Shown in pieces: positions 46,754 to 54,400 of a stretch of 64,000 nt of DNA (positions are counted from its first letter, which is position 1; each line of letters opens with the position of its first letter). The stretch covers positions 62,001 through 126,000 of the forward strand of contig NZ_WTKU01000006.1 of the NCBI RefSeq assembly GCF_011378715.1. Reading direction: 5' to 3'. A model generated the notes under the pieces. That model saw only the letters and a list, made by a program, of their open reading frames with translations, was not told the origin of the DNA and made no database searches. The DNA comes from Psychromonas sp. SA13A. Its GTDB lineage: Bacteria > Pseudomonadota > Gammaproteobacteria > Enterobacterales > Psychromonadaceae. Position numbers and translations under genes: made by a program.

Positions 46754-47479
46754 ATGGCTGAATTACGTGCGACGGGATTAGTAAAAAGCTATAAAGGCCG
46801 AACTGTTGTTAACGGTGTAGGGTTAACCGTTAAAACAGGTGAAATCGTAGGGTTATTAGGGCCTAACGGTGCAGGTAAGACCACCTCATTTTATATGGTT
46901 GTTGGCTTAGTGAAACAAGATCAAGGCTCTATTATCATTGATGATCAAGATATATCCAGTGATCCTATGCATATTCGCGCGCAAAAAGGTATTGGTTATT
47001 TACCACAGGAAGCTTCTATCTTTCGTCGTTTAACTGTGACAGAAAATATCATGGGTATTCTGCAAACCCGTAAAGAATTAACGCAGGCTGAGCGAGACGA
47101 GAAATTGAATACGCTACTCGAAGAGTTTCATATTACTCATATTCGAGATAATAAAGGCATGAGCTTATCAGGTGGCGAACGACGCCGTGTTGAAATTGCA
47201 CGTGCACTGGCTACTGAACCCAAATTTATTTTACTCGATGAACCCTTTGCTGGTGTCGATCCTATTTCGGTTATTGATATTAAGAATATTATCCAACAGT
47301 TGCGAGACCGTGGGTTAGGTGTGTTAATTACAGATCATAATGTACGTGAAACCTTGGATGTGTGTGAGCACTCTTATATCGTAAGTCACGGAGAAATTAT
47401 AGCTATTGGGACGCAAGACGAAATATTAGCAAACGATCATGTAAAACGCGTTTATCTAGGTGAAGAATTTAAACTTTAA
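46754..47479 (+). CDS. lptB: LPS export ATPase LptB
   Basis: ATPase of the LptB2FG exporter, 241 residues. Walker A is [17 protein letters not shown], the Q-loop reads [17 protein letters not shown], the signature is [15 protein letters not shown], and Walker B is [13 protein letters not shown]. Followed by rpoN with a 49-bp gap, the normal order. Confidence 0.97.
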   Translation: MAELRATGLVKSYKGRTVVNGVGLTVKTGEIVGLLGPNGAGKTTSFYMVVGLVKQDQGSIIIDDQDISSDPMHIRAQKGIGYLPQEASIFRRLTVTENIMGILQTRKELTQAERDEKLNTLLEEFHITHIRDNKGMSLSGGERRRVEIARALATEPKFILLDEPFAGVDPISVIDIKNIIQQLRDRGLGVLITDHNVRETLDVCEHSYIVSHGEIIAIGTQDEILANDHVKRVYLGEEFKL

Positions 47480-47528
47480 GGTATAGTTATTTTTAATTGA
47501 GCAATAAGTTCTAGGAATATATGTTTTG

Positions 47529-48974
47529 ATGAAACAAGGTTTACAATTGAAAATGGGTCAGCAATTAGCGATGACCCCTCAATTACAACAAGCAATAAAA
47601 TTGTTGCAGCTTTCAACACTCGATCTACAACAAGAGATTCAAAACGCGCTAGATTCCAATCCTCTTTTAGAACAAGACGATCAAACGGGCTCAGAAGAAA
47701 CAGTCAAAGAATCTGACAGTAGCCAACTTGATACTTCTGACGCTATCTCACAACAAGAATTTTCCGATGATTTACCGGCAGAAAAAGAGTGGGAAGAGTC
47801 TTACACGTCAACACCTATTACAGGCACTAGCTCCAATGCTGTAGCCTATGATGGTGAAGACTCCGTTTACCAAGGTGAGTCCTCAACTTCATTACAGGAT
47901 CACTTGTTATGGCAAATGCAACTCACTCCCTTTACTGAAACCGACCAAGTCATTGCCATGGCGATTATTGATTCCATTGATGAATCCGGTTATTTAACGA
48001 CAAGTTGTGACAGTATTTTAGAAAGTTTAGAAGCAGATCTTGAAGGCTTAGAGTTGGATGAAGTTGAAGTTGTATTAAAGCGCATTCAACATTTTGACCC
48101 GCTAGGCGTTGCCGCACGTTCAACACAAGAATGCTTGCAAATTCAACTACGCCAATTACCCGTTACCACTCCTTGGCGTGAAGAAGCTATTTTAATTCTT
48201 GAGCTATATATGGAGTTACTCGGTAATCGAGACTATCGAACATTAGCCAGAAAAAGCAAATTCAAAGAAAGCCAACTATCTGAAATAATGCGCTTAATTC
48301 AGAGCCTAGAACCGAGGCCTGGTAACAGCATTGAAACCAGTGAAACGCAATATATAGTGCCTGATGTTTATGTTAAGAAAATTAACGGCCAGTGGCGTGT
48401 TTCATTAAATCAAGATTGTGACCCTAACTTATCTATAAATGAACAATATGCTAGCCTTTGTAAAGGTAATATCAGTAAAACAGATTCACAATTTATCAAA
48501 GGTCATTTACAAGAGGCAAAATGGTTTATTAAAAGCTTAGAAAGCCGTAATGAAACTTTATTAAAAGTATCTAACTGTATTGTTCAACAGCAACAAGCCT
48601 TTTTCGAATATGGCGATGAATCCATGAAACCTATGGTATTAAATGATGTTGCCTTTGAAGTAGAAATGCATGAATCGACTATATCCCGAGTGACAACACA
48701 AAAATTTATGCACACTCCTCGCGGTATTTATGAATTAAAATTTTTCTTTTCAAGTCATGTCGCAACCGATGGTGGTGGCGAATGTTCATCAACGGCAATT
48801 CGTGCATTAATTAAAAAATTAGTCGCAGCAGAGCCGACAAATAAACCCTTAAGTGATAATAAAATAACACAATTATTGGAAGAAAAAGGTATTCAGGTTG
48901 CACGACGCACCATTGCAAAATACCGTGAATCTTTAGGTATTCCGCCTTCTAACCAACGTAAACAATTACTTTAA
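47529..48974 (+). CDS. rpoN: RNA polymerase sigma-54 factor RpoN
   Basis: Sigma-54 of 481 residues. Region I is the Gln/Leu-rich [31 protein letters not shown], identical in pattern to E. coli. Region II is acidic (about 50-115). The core-binding and HTH regions follow, and the RpoN box at the C terminus reads [12 protein letters not shown]. Start at ATG 47529 matches E. coli; the TTG codon just before is not needed. hpf, which normally follows, is absent. Confidence 0.96.
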   Translation: MKQGLQLKMGQQLAMTPQLQQAIKLLQLSTLDLQQEIQNALDSNPLLEQDDQTGSEETVKESDSSQLDTSDAISQQEFSDDLPAEKEWEESYTSTPITGTSSNAVAYDGEDSVYQGESSTSLQDHLLWQMQLTPFTETDQVIAMAIIDSIDESGYLTTSCDSILESLEADLEGLELDEVEVVLKRIQHFDPLGVAARSTQECLQIQLRQLPVTTPWREEAILILELYMELLGNRDYRTLARKSKFKESQLSEIMRLIQSLEPRPGNSIETSETQYIVPDVYVKKINGQWRVSLNQDCDPNLSINEQYASLCKGNISKTDSQFIKGHLQEAKWFIKSLESRNETLLKVSNCIVQQQQAFFEYGDESMKPMVLNDVAFEVEMHESTISRVTTQKFMHTPRGIYELKFFFSSHVATDGGGECSSTAIRALIKKLVAAEPTNKPLSDNKITQLLEEKGIQVARRTIAKYRESLGIPPSNQRKQLL

Positions 48975-49068
48975 ATAGTGAGCAATGCAAATAAAAATGA
49001 GATTAACTATAGTCATTTAATACTAACCTGCTAAACTCGCGCGTTCGTTAAATACAGTTAAATATATT

Positions 49069-49512
49069 ATGAAAATATCTACTTTATTAAATAAAGATTC
49101 AGTCTTCTGCCAAACGGCATGCACCAGTAAAAAAGGTGCATTAGAAAAAATCAGTATTATTGCTGCACAACAATTAAATTTAGATGCTCAGGAATTATTC
49201 GAAAGTTTAATTGCCCGCGAAAAAATTGGCTCTACTGGTGTAGGTTCTGGCATTGCTCTCCCTCATGTTAAAATATCTAGCGACTCCCCTGCGACAGCTG
49301 TATTTTTACAATGTGAATCAGGCATCGATTATGATTCATATGATGGTAACAAAGTAGATATATTATTTGCTATATTTGTTCCAGAGGATCTGTGTAAAGA
49401 ATACCTTGCTGCGCTGTCAGAAATAAGCCAAAAGCTGTTAGATAAGCAATTTCTGCGTCAATTACGTTGCGCAAAGACTAATGAAGAGCTATTTGAGTTA
49501 TTAACCCTATAA
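49069..49512 (+). CDS. ptsN: Nitrogen-PTS EIIA component PtsN
   Basis: The 147-residue EIIA-Ntr domain has the phospho-accepting His in GIALPHVKISS (about residue 66). It receives phosphate from NPr and regulates potassium and envelope functions (family knowledge). It lies 94 bp after rpoN with no hpf between them. Confidence 0.95.
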   Translation: MKISTLLNKDSVFCQTACTSKKGALEKISIIAAQQLNLDAQELFESLIAREKIGSTGVGSGIALPHVKISSDSPATAVFLQCESGIDYDSYDGNKVDILFAIFVPEDLCKEYLAALSEISQKLLDKQFLRQLRCAKTNEELFELLTL

Positions 49513-49528
49513 AATTTTAGGAGAACAT

Positions 49529-50371
49529 ATGAAGTTAATTGTTATTAGTGGTCGGTCAGGCTCAGGAAAAACAATTGCCCTCCATGTCCTGGAAGATTTA
49601 GGTTACAACTGCATTGATGGGGTCCCGTATCAATTATTAGAACAATTAGTTGATACGGTAGCTCCTAAAGATAACAAAGTAGCAGTCAGTTTAGACATCC
49701 GCAATATGCCCTCTGACGTTGATGCAATAAAAAAACTGATTGAGTCGCTGCAACAAAAAGTCGAATTAGAAATTATCTATATCGACGCATTAACCAGTGA
49801 ATTAATTAGACGTTATAGCGAAACTCGACGTTTACACCCACTGTCTAAGCAAAAGTTATCTTTATCTCAGGCCTTAGAGTTAGAAAATGAAATGCTTGCT
49901 CCTTTAAAAGCATTGGCCGCTTTTTCAATTGATACCACCTCGCTCTCCGTCCACAACCTAAATGAACACCTTAAGATTTACTTGCAAGGCTCTAGTAAAA
50001 GCAATGTATTAGTGATTTTTCAATCTTTTGGGTTTAAACACTTGCACCCTGAAGACGCTGATTATATTTTTGATGTCCGTTTTCTGCCTAACCCTTACTG
50101 GGAAAAGAATTTAAAACAATATTCTGGCAAGGACAAACTGATCCAAGATTATTTGAATACATTTCCTTTAGTCAAAGAAACAATCACGAATATAGAAAAC
50201 TTGTTTCTTACTTGGTTACCACATTTAGAACAAAACAACAGAAACTATGTAACAATCGCTATCGGTTGTACCGGTGGTAGACACCGTTCAGTTTATGTTA
50301 CAGAGCAAATAGCAGCCCGTTTCAAACACAAATACCAAGTACAAATTGAACATAAATGTTTAAAGGAGTAA
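49529..50371 (+). CDS. rapZ: RNase adapter protein RapZ
   Basis: The 280-residue protein has a P-loop at the N terminus (VVISGRSGSGKTIALHVLEDLGYNCIDGVP). The conserved RETRRLHP-type region appears here as SETRRLHPLS. The C-terminal RNA-binding domain (about 155-280) contains FGFKHLHPEDADYIFDVRFLPNPYW and GCTGGRHRSVYVTEQIA. In enterics it directs RNase E to the GlmZ sRNA. Confidence 0.96.
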   Translation: MKLIVISGRSGSGKTIALHVLEDLGYNCIDGVPYQLLEQLVDTVAPKDNKVAVSLDIRNMPSDVDAIKKLIESLQQKVELEIIYIDALTSELIRRYSETRRLHPLSKQKLSLSQALELENEMLAPLKALAAFSIDTTSLSVHNLNEHLKIYLQGSSKSNVLVIFQSFGFKHLHPEDADYIFDVRFLPNPYWEKNLKQYSGKDKLIQDYLNTFPLVKETITNIENLFLTWLPHLEQNNRNYVTIAIGCTGGRHRSVYVTEQIAARFKHKYQVQIEHKCLKE

Positions 50372-50377
50372 TTCCTG

Positions 50378-50653
50378 TTGGATATCATTAAGCAAACAAT
50401 TACAATACAAAATAAATTAGGTCTGCACACTCGAGCAACCATCAAATTAGTTGAACTCGTCAATGCTTTTGATGCGCAAATTATCATCACTCATAATGGT
50501 AAACAAGCTGATGCTGGTAGTGTTTTAGGATTATTAGTATTAGAAACGTGTTTTGGTCAAGAAATTGAAATTGAAGCGAAAGGCCCAGAAGCAAAACAAG
50601 CGATGCAAGCCGTCACAGAACTCATTGAAAATAAGTTCTTAGAAGAAGAATAG
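50378..50653 (+). CDS. ptsO: Nitrogen-PTS phosphocarrier NPr
   Basis: The 91-residue HPr-like protein has an active-site His in KLGLHTRATIKLVELVNAF (about residue 16) and a conserved Ser-46-type region (GKQADAGSVLGLLVLE). It starts at TTG with AAGGAG nine bases upstream; no ATG is available nearby. It passes phosphate from PtsP to PtsN. 15 bp before mgtE. Confidence 0.93.
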   Translation: MDIIKQTITIQNKLGLHTRATIKLVELVNAFDAQIIITHNGKQADAGSVLGLLVLETCFGQEIEIEAKGPEAKQAMQAVTELIENKFLEEE

Positions 50654-50668
50654 TAAAAAGGAGTTCGT

Positions 50669-52030
50669 ATGCTGGAAAACACTAAGGTTGATAATACCCA
50701 GCTACGACTTAAAGAAGTTAATAAAGCACTCGATAGTGGAATGTTTGTCCGAGCACGTAGTATTTTGGACAAAATGCCAGCCTGTGATGTTGCCTTTCTA
50801 TTAGAGTCCTCTCCCCCTGCTAACCGTAAAGTATTATGGAATTTAACTGACCATGATCAACACGGGGAAATCCTCGAAGAATTAAACGAAGATGCAAAAG
50901 ATGGCATCATTAATTTAATGGGCACCGATAATCTAGTCGCAGCGACTGAAGGTATGGAAACCGATGGCTTAGCCTATGTCCTTCGTGGTATTCCCGATAC
51001 AGTTTACCGTGCTGTATTAGAGCAAATGGATGCTCAAGATAGACAACGAGTCGAATTAGCTCTGGCCTTTCCAGAAGATACCGCCGGTTCAATGATGAAT
51101 ACCGATACGGTAACCGTTCGTCCCGATGTCACTATCGAAGTGGTTTTACGCTATTTACGTTTAAAAGGTTCACTTCCAGATACTACGGATGCCTTGTACG
51201 TAGTCGACACTGATAACAAATTACTCGGTGATGTTTCTCTATCAACCTTACTTACCGTTGAACCAACCTCAATTATTAGCGATGTGATGAATCATGACAC
51301 TGAACCACTACAAGTGTTAATGGAAGAAAATGAAATAGCAAAACTATTTGAACGGCATGATTGGATTTCAGCGCCCGTTATCGATAATAATAAGCAACTG
51401 CTAGGTCGTATTACCATCGATGATGTCGTTGATATCATTCGAGAGAATGCAGAACATTCAATGATGGGTATGGCGGGTATGGATGACGATGAAGATACCT
51501 TCGCTCCCATTTTACCCAGTGCTAAACGTCGTACGGTTTGGTTATCAGTTAACTTGATTGCCGCTTTTATCGCCGCTTCTGTTTCCAATATGTTTGAAGC
51601 CACTTTAGAGCAAGTAGCAACACTTGCTGTATTAATGACCATTGTTCCTAGTATGGGCGGTATTGCCGGTAATCAAACCTTAGCCTTAGTCATACGCGGC
51701 ATTGCCGTTGGACACATAAGTAGTAGTAATACGCGCTGGTTAATTGGTAAAGAAGCCGCCATTGGCCTATTAAATGGTATGATTTGGGCAGTGTTAGTAG
51801 CTACTGCGGTTGTTCTATGGAAAGGTGATATGCAAGTTGGTTATATTATTGCTGGCGCGATGTTCATCAATCTTTCAATTGCAGGTGTTGCGGGCGTATG
51901 TATTCCGCTATTGATGCATAAATATAAAATAGACCCTGCATTAGCGGGTGGTATGGCATTAACAACGGTAACGGATGTTATTGGTCTATTCTCATTCTTA
52001 GGAATGGCTACATTAGTATTACGCCACTAG
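50669..52030 (+). CDS. mgtE: Magnesium transporter MgtE
   Basis: The 453-residue transporter has an N-terminal superhelical MgtE_N domain (about 20-125), two CBS domains (about 130-255) that sense cytosolic Mg2+, and five C-terminal helices (about 285-450). The pore motif lies in MTIVPSMGGIAGNQTLALVIRGIAVG. AAGGAG precedes the ATG. It is the end of the rpoN-ptsN-rapZ-ptsO-mgtE run, an arrangement seen in Vibrio-like lineages. Confidence 0.94.
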   Translation: MLENTKVDNTQLRLKEVNKALDSGMFVRARSILDKMPACDVAFLLESSPPANRKVLWNLTDHDQHGEILEELNEDAKDGIINLMGTDNLVAATEGMETDGLAYVLRGIPDTVYRAVLEQMDAQDRQRVELALAFPEDTAGSMMNTDTVTVRPDVTIEVVLRYLRLKGSLPDTTDALYVVDTDNKLLGDVSLSTLLTVEPTSIISDVMNHDTEPLQVLMEENEIAKLFERHDWISAPVIDNNKQLLGRITIDDVVDIIRENAEHSMMGMAGMDDDEDTFAPILPSAKRRTVWLSVNLIAAFIAASVSNMFEATLEQVATLAVLMTIVPSMGGIAGNQTLALVIRGIAVGHISSSNTRWLIGKEAAIGLLNGMIWAVLVATAVVLWKGDMQVGYIIAGAMFINLSIAGVAGVCIPLLMHKYKIDPALAGGMALTTVTDVIGLFSFLGMATLVLRH

Positions 52031-52094
52031 TCCTATTTTTTAAAGATTCGATATAACTTCAAAAGGTAAGATTTAAAATTTAGCCGAAATAAAC

Positions 52095-52127
52095 AACCAT
52101 TTACTTTTTTAATTAAAGTAAATGGTT
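52095..52127. repeat. Perfect 13-bp inverted repeat between mgtE and yacL
   Basis: AACCATTTACTTT (52095-52107), loop of 7 bases, AAAGTAAATGGTT (52115-52127). No T run follows on either strand, so it is not a classical terminator, though its place between convergent genes suggests a transcript-end hairpin. Confidence 0.75.
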
Positions 52128-52173
52128 GAAATAAATAACTGTCTATTTGTTATCATTTTTAGCGATGACAGGA

Positions 52174-52536
52174 TCAGATAAAGTCTAACCAAGATTCTAA
52201 TAAATTCAAAAAGTCTTCCAAGCCACATTCAGCTTGGATTTCTTGATCATAAAAATTCAAGTCATTTGCATCCTCTAAATCAGACTCTGAATGATGTAAA
52301 CTATGATTGATGATACTTGCTTCTTCTGTATTTAAGTATAAACAAAACTCACTACCTATTAATTTATACTCTTTCATTTCACGTTGTTGTAGTTTTTTAA
52401 TCACAGTAATTAATGTTTCTACCCAGTCTTTCTTTTGACCCTCTTGCTCTAACCAAGTCCCAAATGCTTCATGACCCATGGACAGTTTCACTGTCGCTTT
52501 ATCACTGAAATAGTCTTTTTTAAAGTCAAATTCCAT
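52174..52536 (-). CDS. yacL: UPF0231 family protein YacL
   Basis: The 120-residue acidic protein matches E. coli YacL in length and motifs: KLSMGHEAFGTWLEQE (E. coli VRMSMGHEVVGHWFNEE), GSEFCLYLNTEEA, NFYDQE and CGLEDFLNLL. Function unknown. In E. coli it follows acnB; here it lies 1.9 kb from acnB with a regulator gene between. Confidence 0.9.
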   Translation of the reverse strand: MEFDFKKDYFSDKATVKLSMGHEAFGTWLEQEGQKKDWVETLITVIKKLQQREMKEYKLIGSEFCLYLNTEEASIINHSLHHSESDLEDANDLNFYDQEIQAECGLEDFLNLLESWLDFI

Positions 52537-52680
52537 TACGTTAATCTCTTTTGATTTATTTAATAGCAGAAGTATAAACAGTTTTAGAATAGCTGCATGG
52601 AAATTTATGCGAAACCATAAGTTAATAGTTTTGATGGGTAATAGTAGTCGTTAATGAATATCAATGATATTTTAGGCAAA

Positions 52681-52712
52681 AAAAAACCTTTGCTGATGCA
52701 AAGGCTTTTTTT
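52681..52712 (-). terminator. Terminator of the reversed-order regulator gene
   Basis: CCTTTGC (52687-52693), loop TGAT, GCAAAGG (52698-52704), with A run before and T run after. It works on the minus strand for the gene ending at 52729. Confidence 0.88.
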
Positions 52713-52728
52713 ATATATACGTTAACTA

Positions 52729-53562
52729 CTAAGAGTTAACTGCTACCTTTAGTTGTGCAGTTGCCACAACATTAGTTGGTATTAATTCATAAGCAGCTTG
52801 TGGTTTTAAAACAACATTAGATTTACTTGCTACCATCAACATTTGTTTCAAACGGTTTGATTCAAATGGTTTTAACAATAAACCTTGAACGTCTAATAGG
52901 CTATTTAACCCTAATAACTCACGTTGTACGTCGTGGTGAGAGTTTAGGATGCTAATATCAGCAGATGCTGATGTTTGACCAGTACGAATTGATTTAATTA
53001 ACTCGATACCAGAGCAATCAGCTAATAATGCATCAACAATGATTAAATCGAAATCCTGTAGGGCGATTGAACGCTCTGCTTCTACGCGAGTAGCAACACC
53101 TTCAACATAAGAAACATTCAATGCTTCAAGTTGTTCAATCAGTTGAATACGACCTTCAGCTTCACCTTCAACGACTAATACTTTCATATTTGTAATCGCG
53201 TTTGCAGTTAAATCGCCTTGAGCCATTGGAGATACTGTACTTTCAGAAACAGCTAACCCTTCCATACGCGCAATGTAGCCACGCTTAGGGATAGTAGAAA
53301 TGTTTAAACCATGAAGACTTAAAGTACCTACACTCTTGCGTAGTTGAGATATATGTTGGTTGATAGTATGGTCTGTAACTAGACGTCCCCATACATGTTG
53401 AGCAAGATCTTCGCGAGTAACCACTGTGTTTACGTTTTTACATAGAAAATGTAAAAGTGATGTACGCAATGGACCTAAATAAACTTTTCGACTTCCGTGT
53501 ATTAAACTGTTTTGGCTTGTATCAATGTGGAATTCACCCACAACTAAACTTTTTTCTAACAT
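52729..53562 (-). CDS. Regulator with N-terminal winged helix and C-terminal receiver-like domain
   Basis: The 277-residue protein (from MLEKSLVVGEF) has an OmpR-type winged helix first (about 5-100; TREDLAQHVWGRLVTDHTINQHISQLRKS, then STIPKRGYIARM). A receiver-like domain follows (about 126-245). Receiver landmarks are the acidic pair in VVEGE (Glu132/134), a possible phospho-acceptor in DLIIVDALLADCSG (Asp177), a Ser in SILNSHH and Lys231 in LLLKPF. This is the reverse of the usual OmpR order. No kinase is adjacent. The start is uncertain: in-frame ATGs at 53577 and 53619 lack ribosome sites too. Confidence 0.75.
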   Translation of the reverse strand: MLEKSLVVGEFHIDTSQNSLIHGSRKVYLGPLRTSLLHFLCKNVNTVVTREDLAQHVWGRLVTDHTINQHISQLRKSVGTLSLHGLNISTIPKRGYIARMEGLAVSESTVSPMAQGDLTANAITNMKVLVVEGEAEGRIQLIEQLEALNVSYVEGVATRVEAERSIALQDFDLIIVDALLADCSGIELIKSIRTGQTSASADISILNSHHDVQRELLGLNSLLDVQGLLLKPFESNRLKQMLMVASKSNVVLKPQAAYELIPTNVVATAQLKVAVNS

Positions 53563-54400
53563 AATAATAGTACCCATTTTTTGTTTTATATAAATGCCAA
53601 TCTCTGTGGATTTGACCATTTTTTATTTTAATTTTCGGACTGCTTGAGCAATCTCTTATAGAATCTCAAACATATTATCAAATTAACATAAAAACACAAA
53701 CGTATTTCATGATCATCATAATTTTGTAATAATTTTATCATAAACATTTACTATAGGGTAAGTTTTATATCATGCAAATAAAAAACCAAATTAGTTACCT
53801 AAGCACGCTTTTTCATTCTAAAAATAGTATGAATGCCATATTAAAAACTCAGCCTTTCAAGTCACTAGCACTGTATCAGCTTTACTAAATCAGCTTTTTA
53901 TTTGATCCCTTTTTATCTCAGTTGCTAAGCAAATAATTTCCCTAATATTAGTACAAACACCCTTATAAGCCGCTTCATCATGGTGTTTGTTTAAATGCTT
54001 AGTGTATGACCAATAAATAATCACATTTATAACTATTAATAGTTCATAATAAAAGAAAATAAGCGGCGCAGTTATCATTAAGCAGAGCCATTTTTATAGT
54101 AAAATCGTACCTTTCTTAGACATTAAATTTTTAATTATGTATGGCCGTTACCATTCAATAAGCAAAAATAAATACACATAGGAGAGATCAAGGAAAAGCG
54201 TTAACGGAATGAGTAATAATTTAATAAGATTAATATAAGTGTCTATTCTATCAGGCATAAATCACAAGATTAATGTTAATTTAATGTTAAATTAAGCAAA
54301 TGATTCTTAGTAGTAGAAAAATAAGGTAAACTACTGCTGAATTTTGTCCTTGCTAATGATGACAATATTGTTAGCACATTATAGCTAGAGAGAGTTTTAA
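53563..54400. other. Long gap upstream of acnB and of the regulator gene
   Basis: This 838-bp AT-rich region has no convincing gene. A 62-codon minus-strand frame (53890-54078) lacks a ribosome site and family. At 54139-54158 there is a 20-bp sequence shared, with one mismatch, with the element at 16288. AGGAGAG at 54180 and a possible nine-codon frame (54210-54239) are noted but not called. Promoters of the two divergent genes must lie here. Confidence 0.5.
54139..54158. repeat. Second copy of the 20-bp repeat end found at 16288
   Basis: GTATGGCCGTTACCATTCAA differs from 16288-16307 at one base. No matching right end is visible downstream, so only one end is preserved here. Confidence 0.55.

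Noticed and set aside
53890-54078. Minus-strand 62-codon frame in the acnB upstream gap
   Set aside because: No ribosome site, no family resemblance and AT-driven composition.
54210-54239. Nine-codon leader peptide upstream of acnB
   Set aside because: The ATG is preceded only by a weak AACGGA, and nothing suggests attenuation control. It is too short to support.
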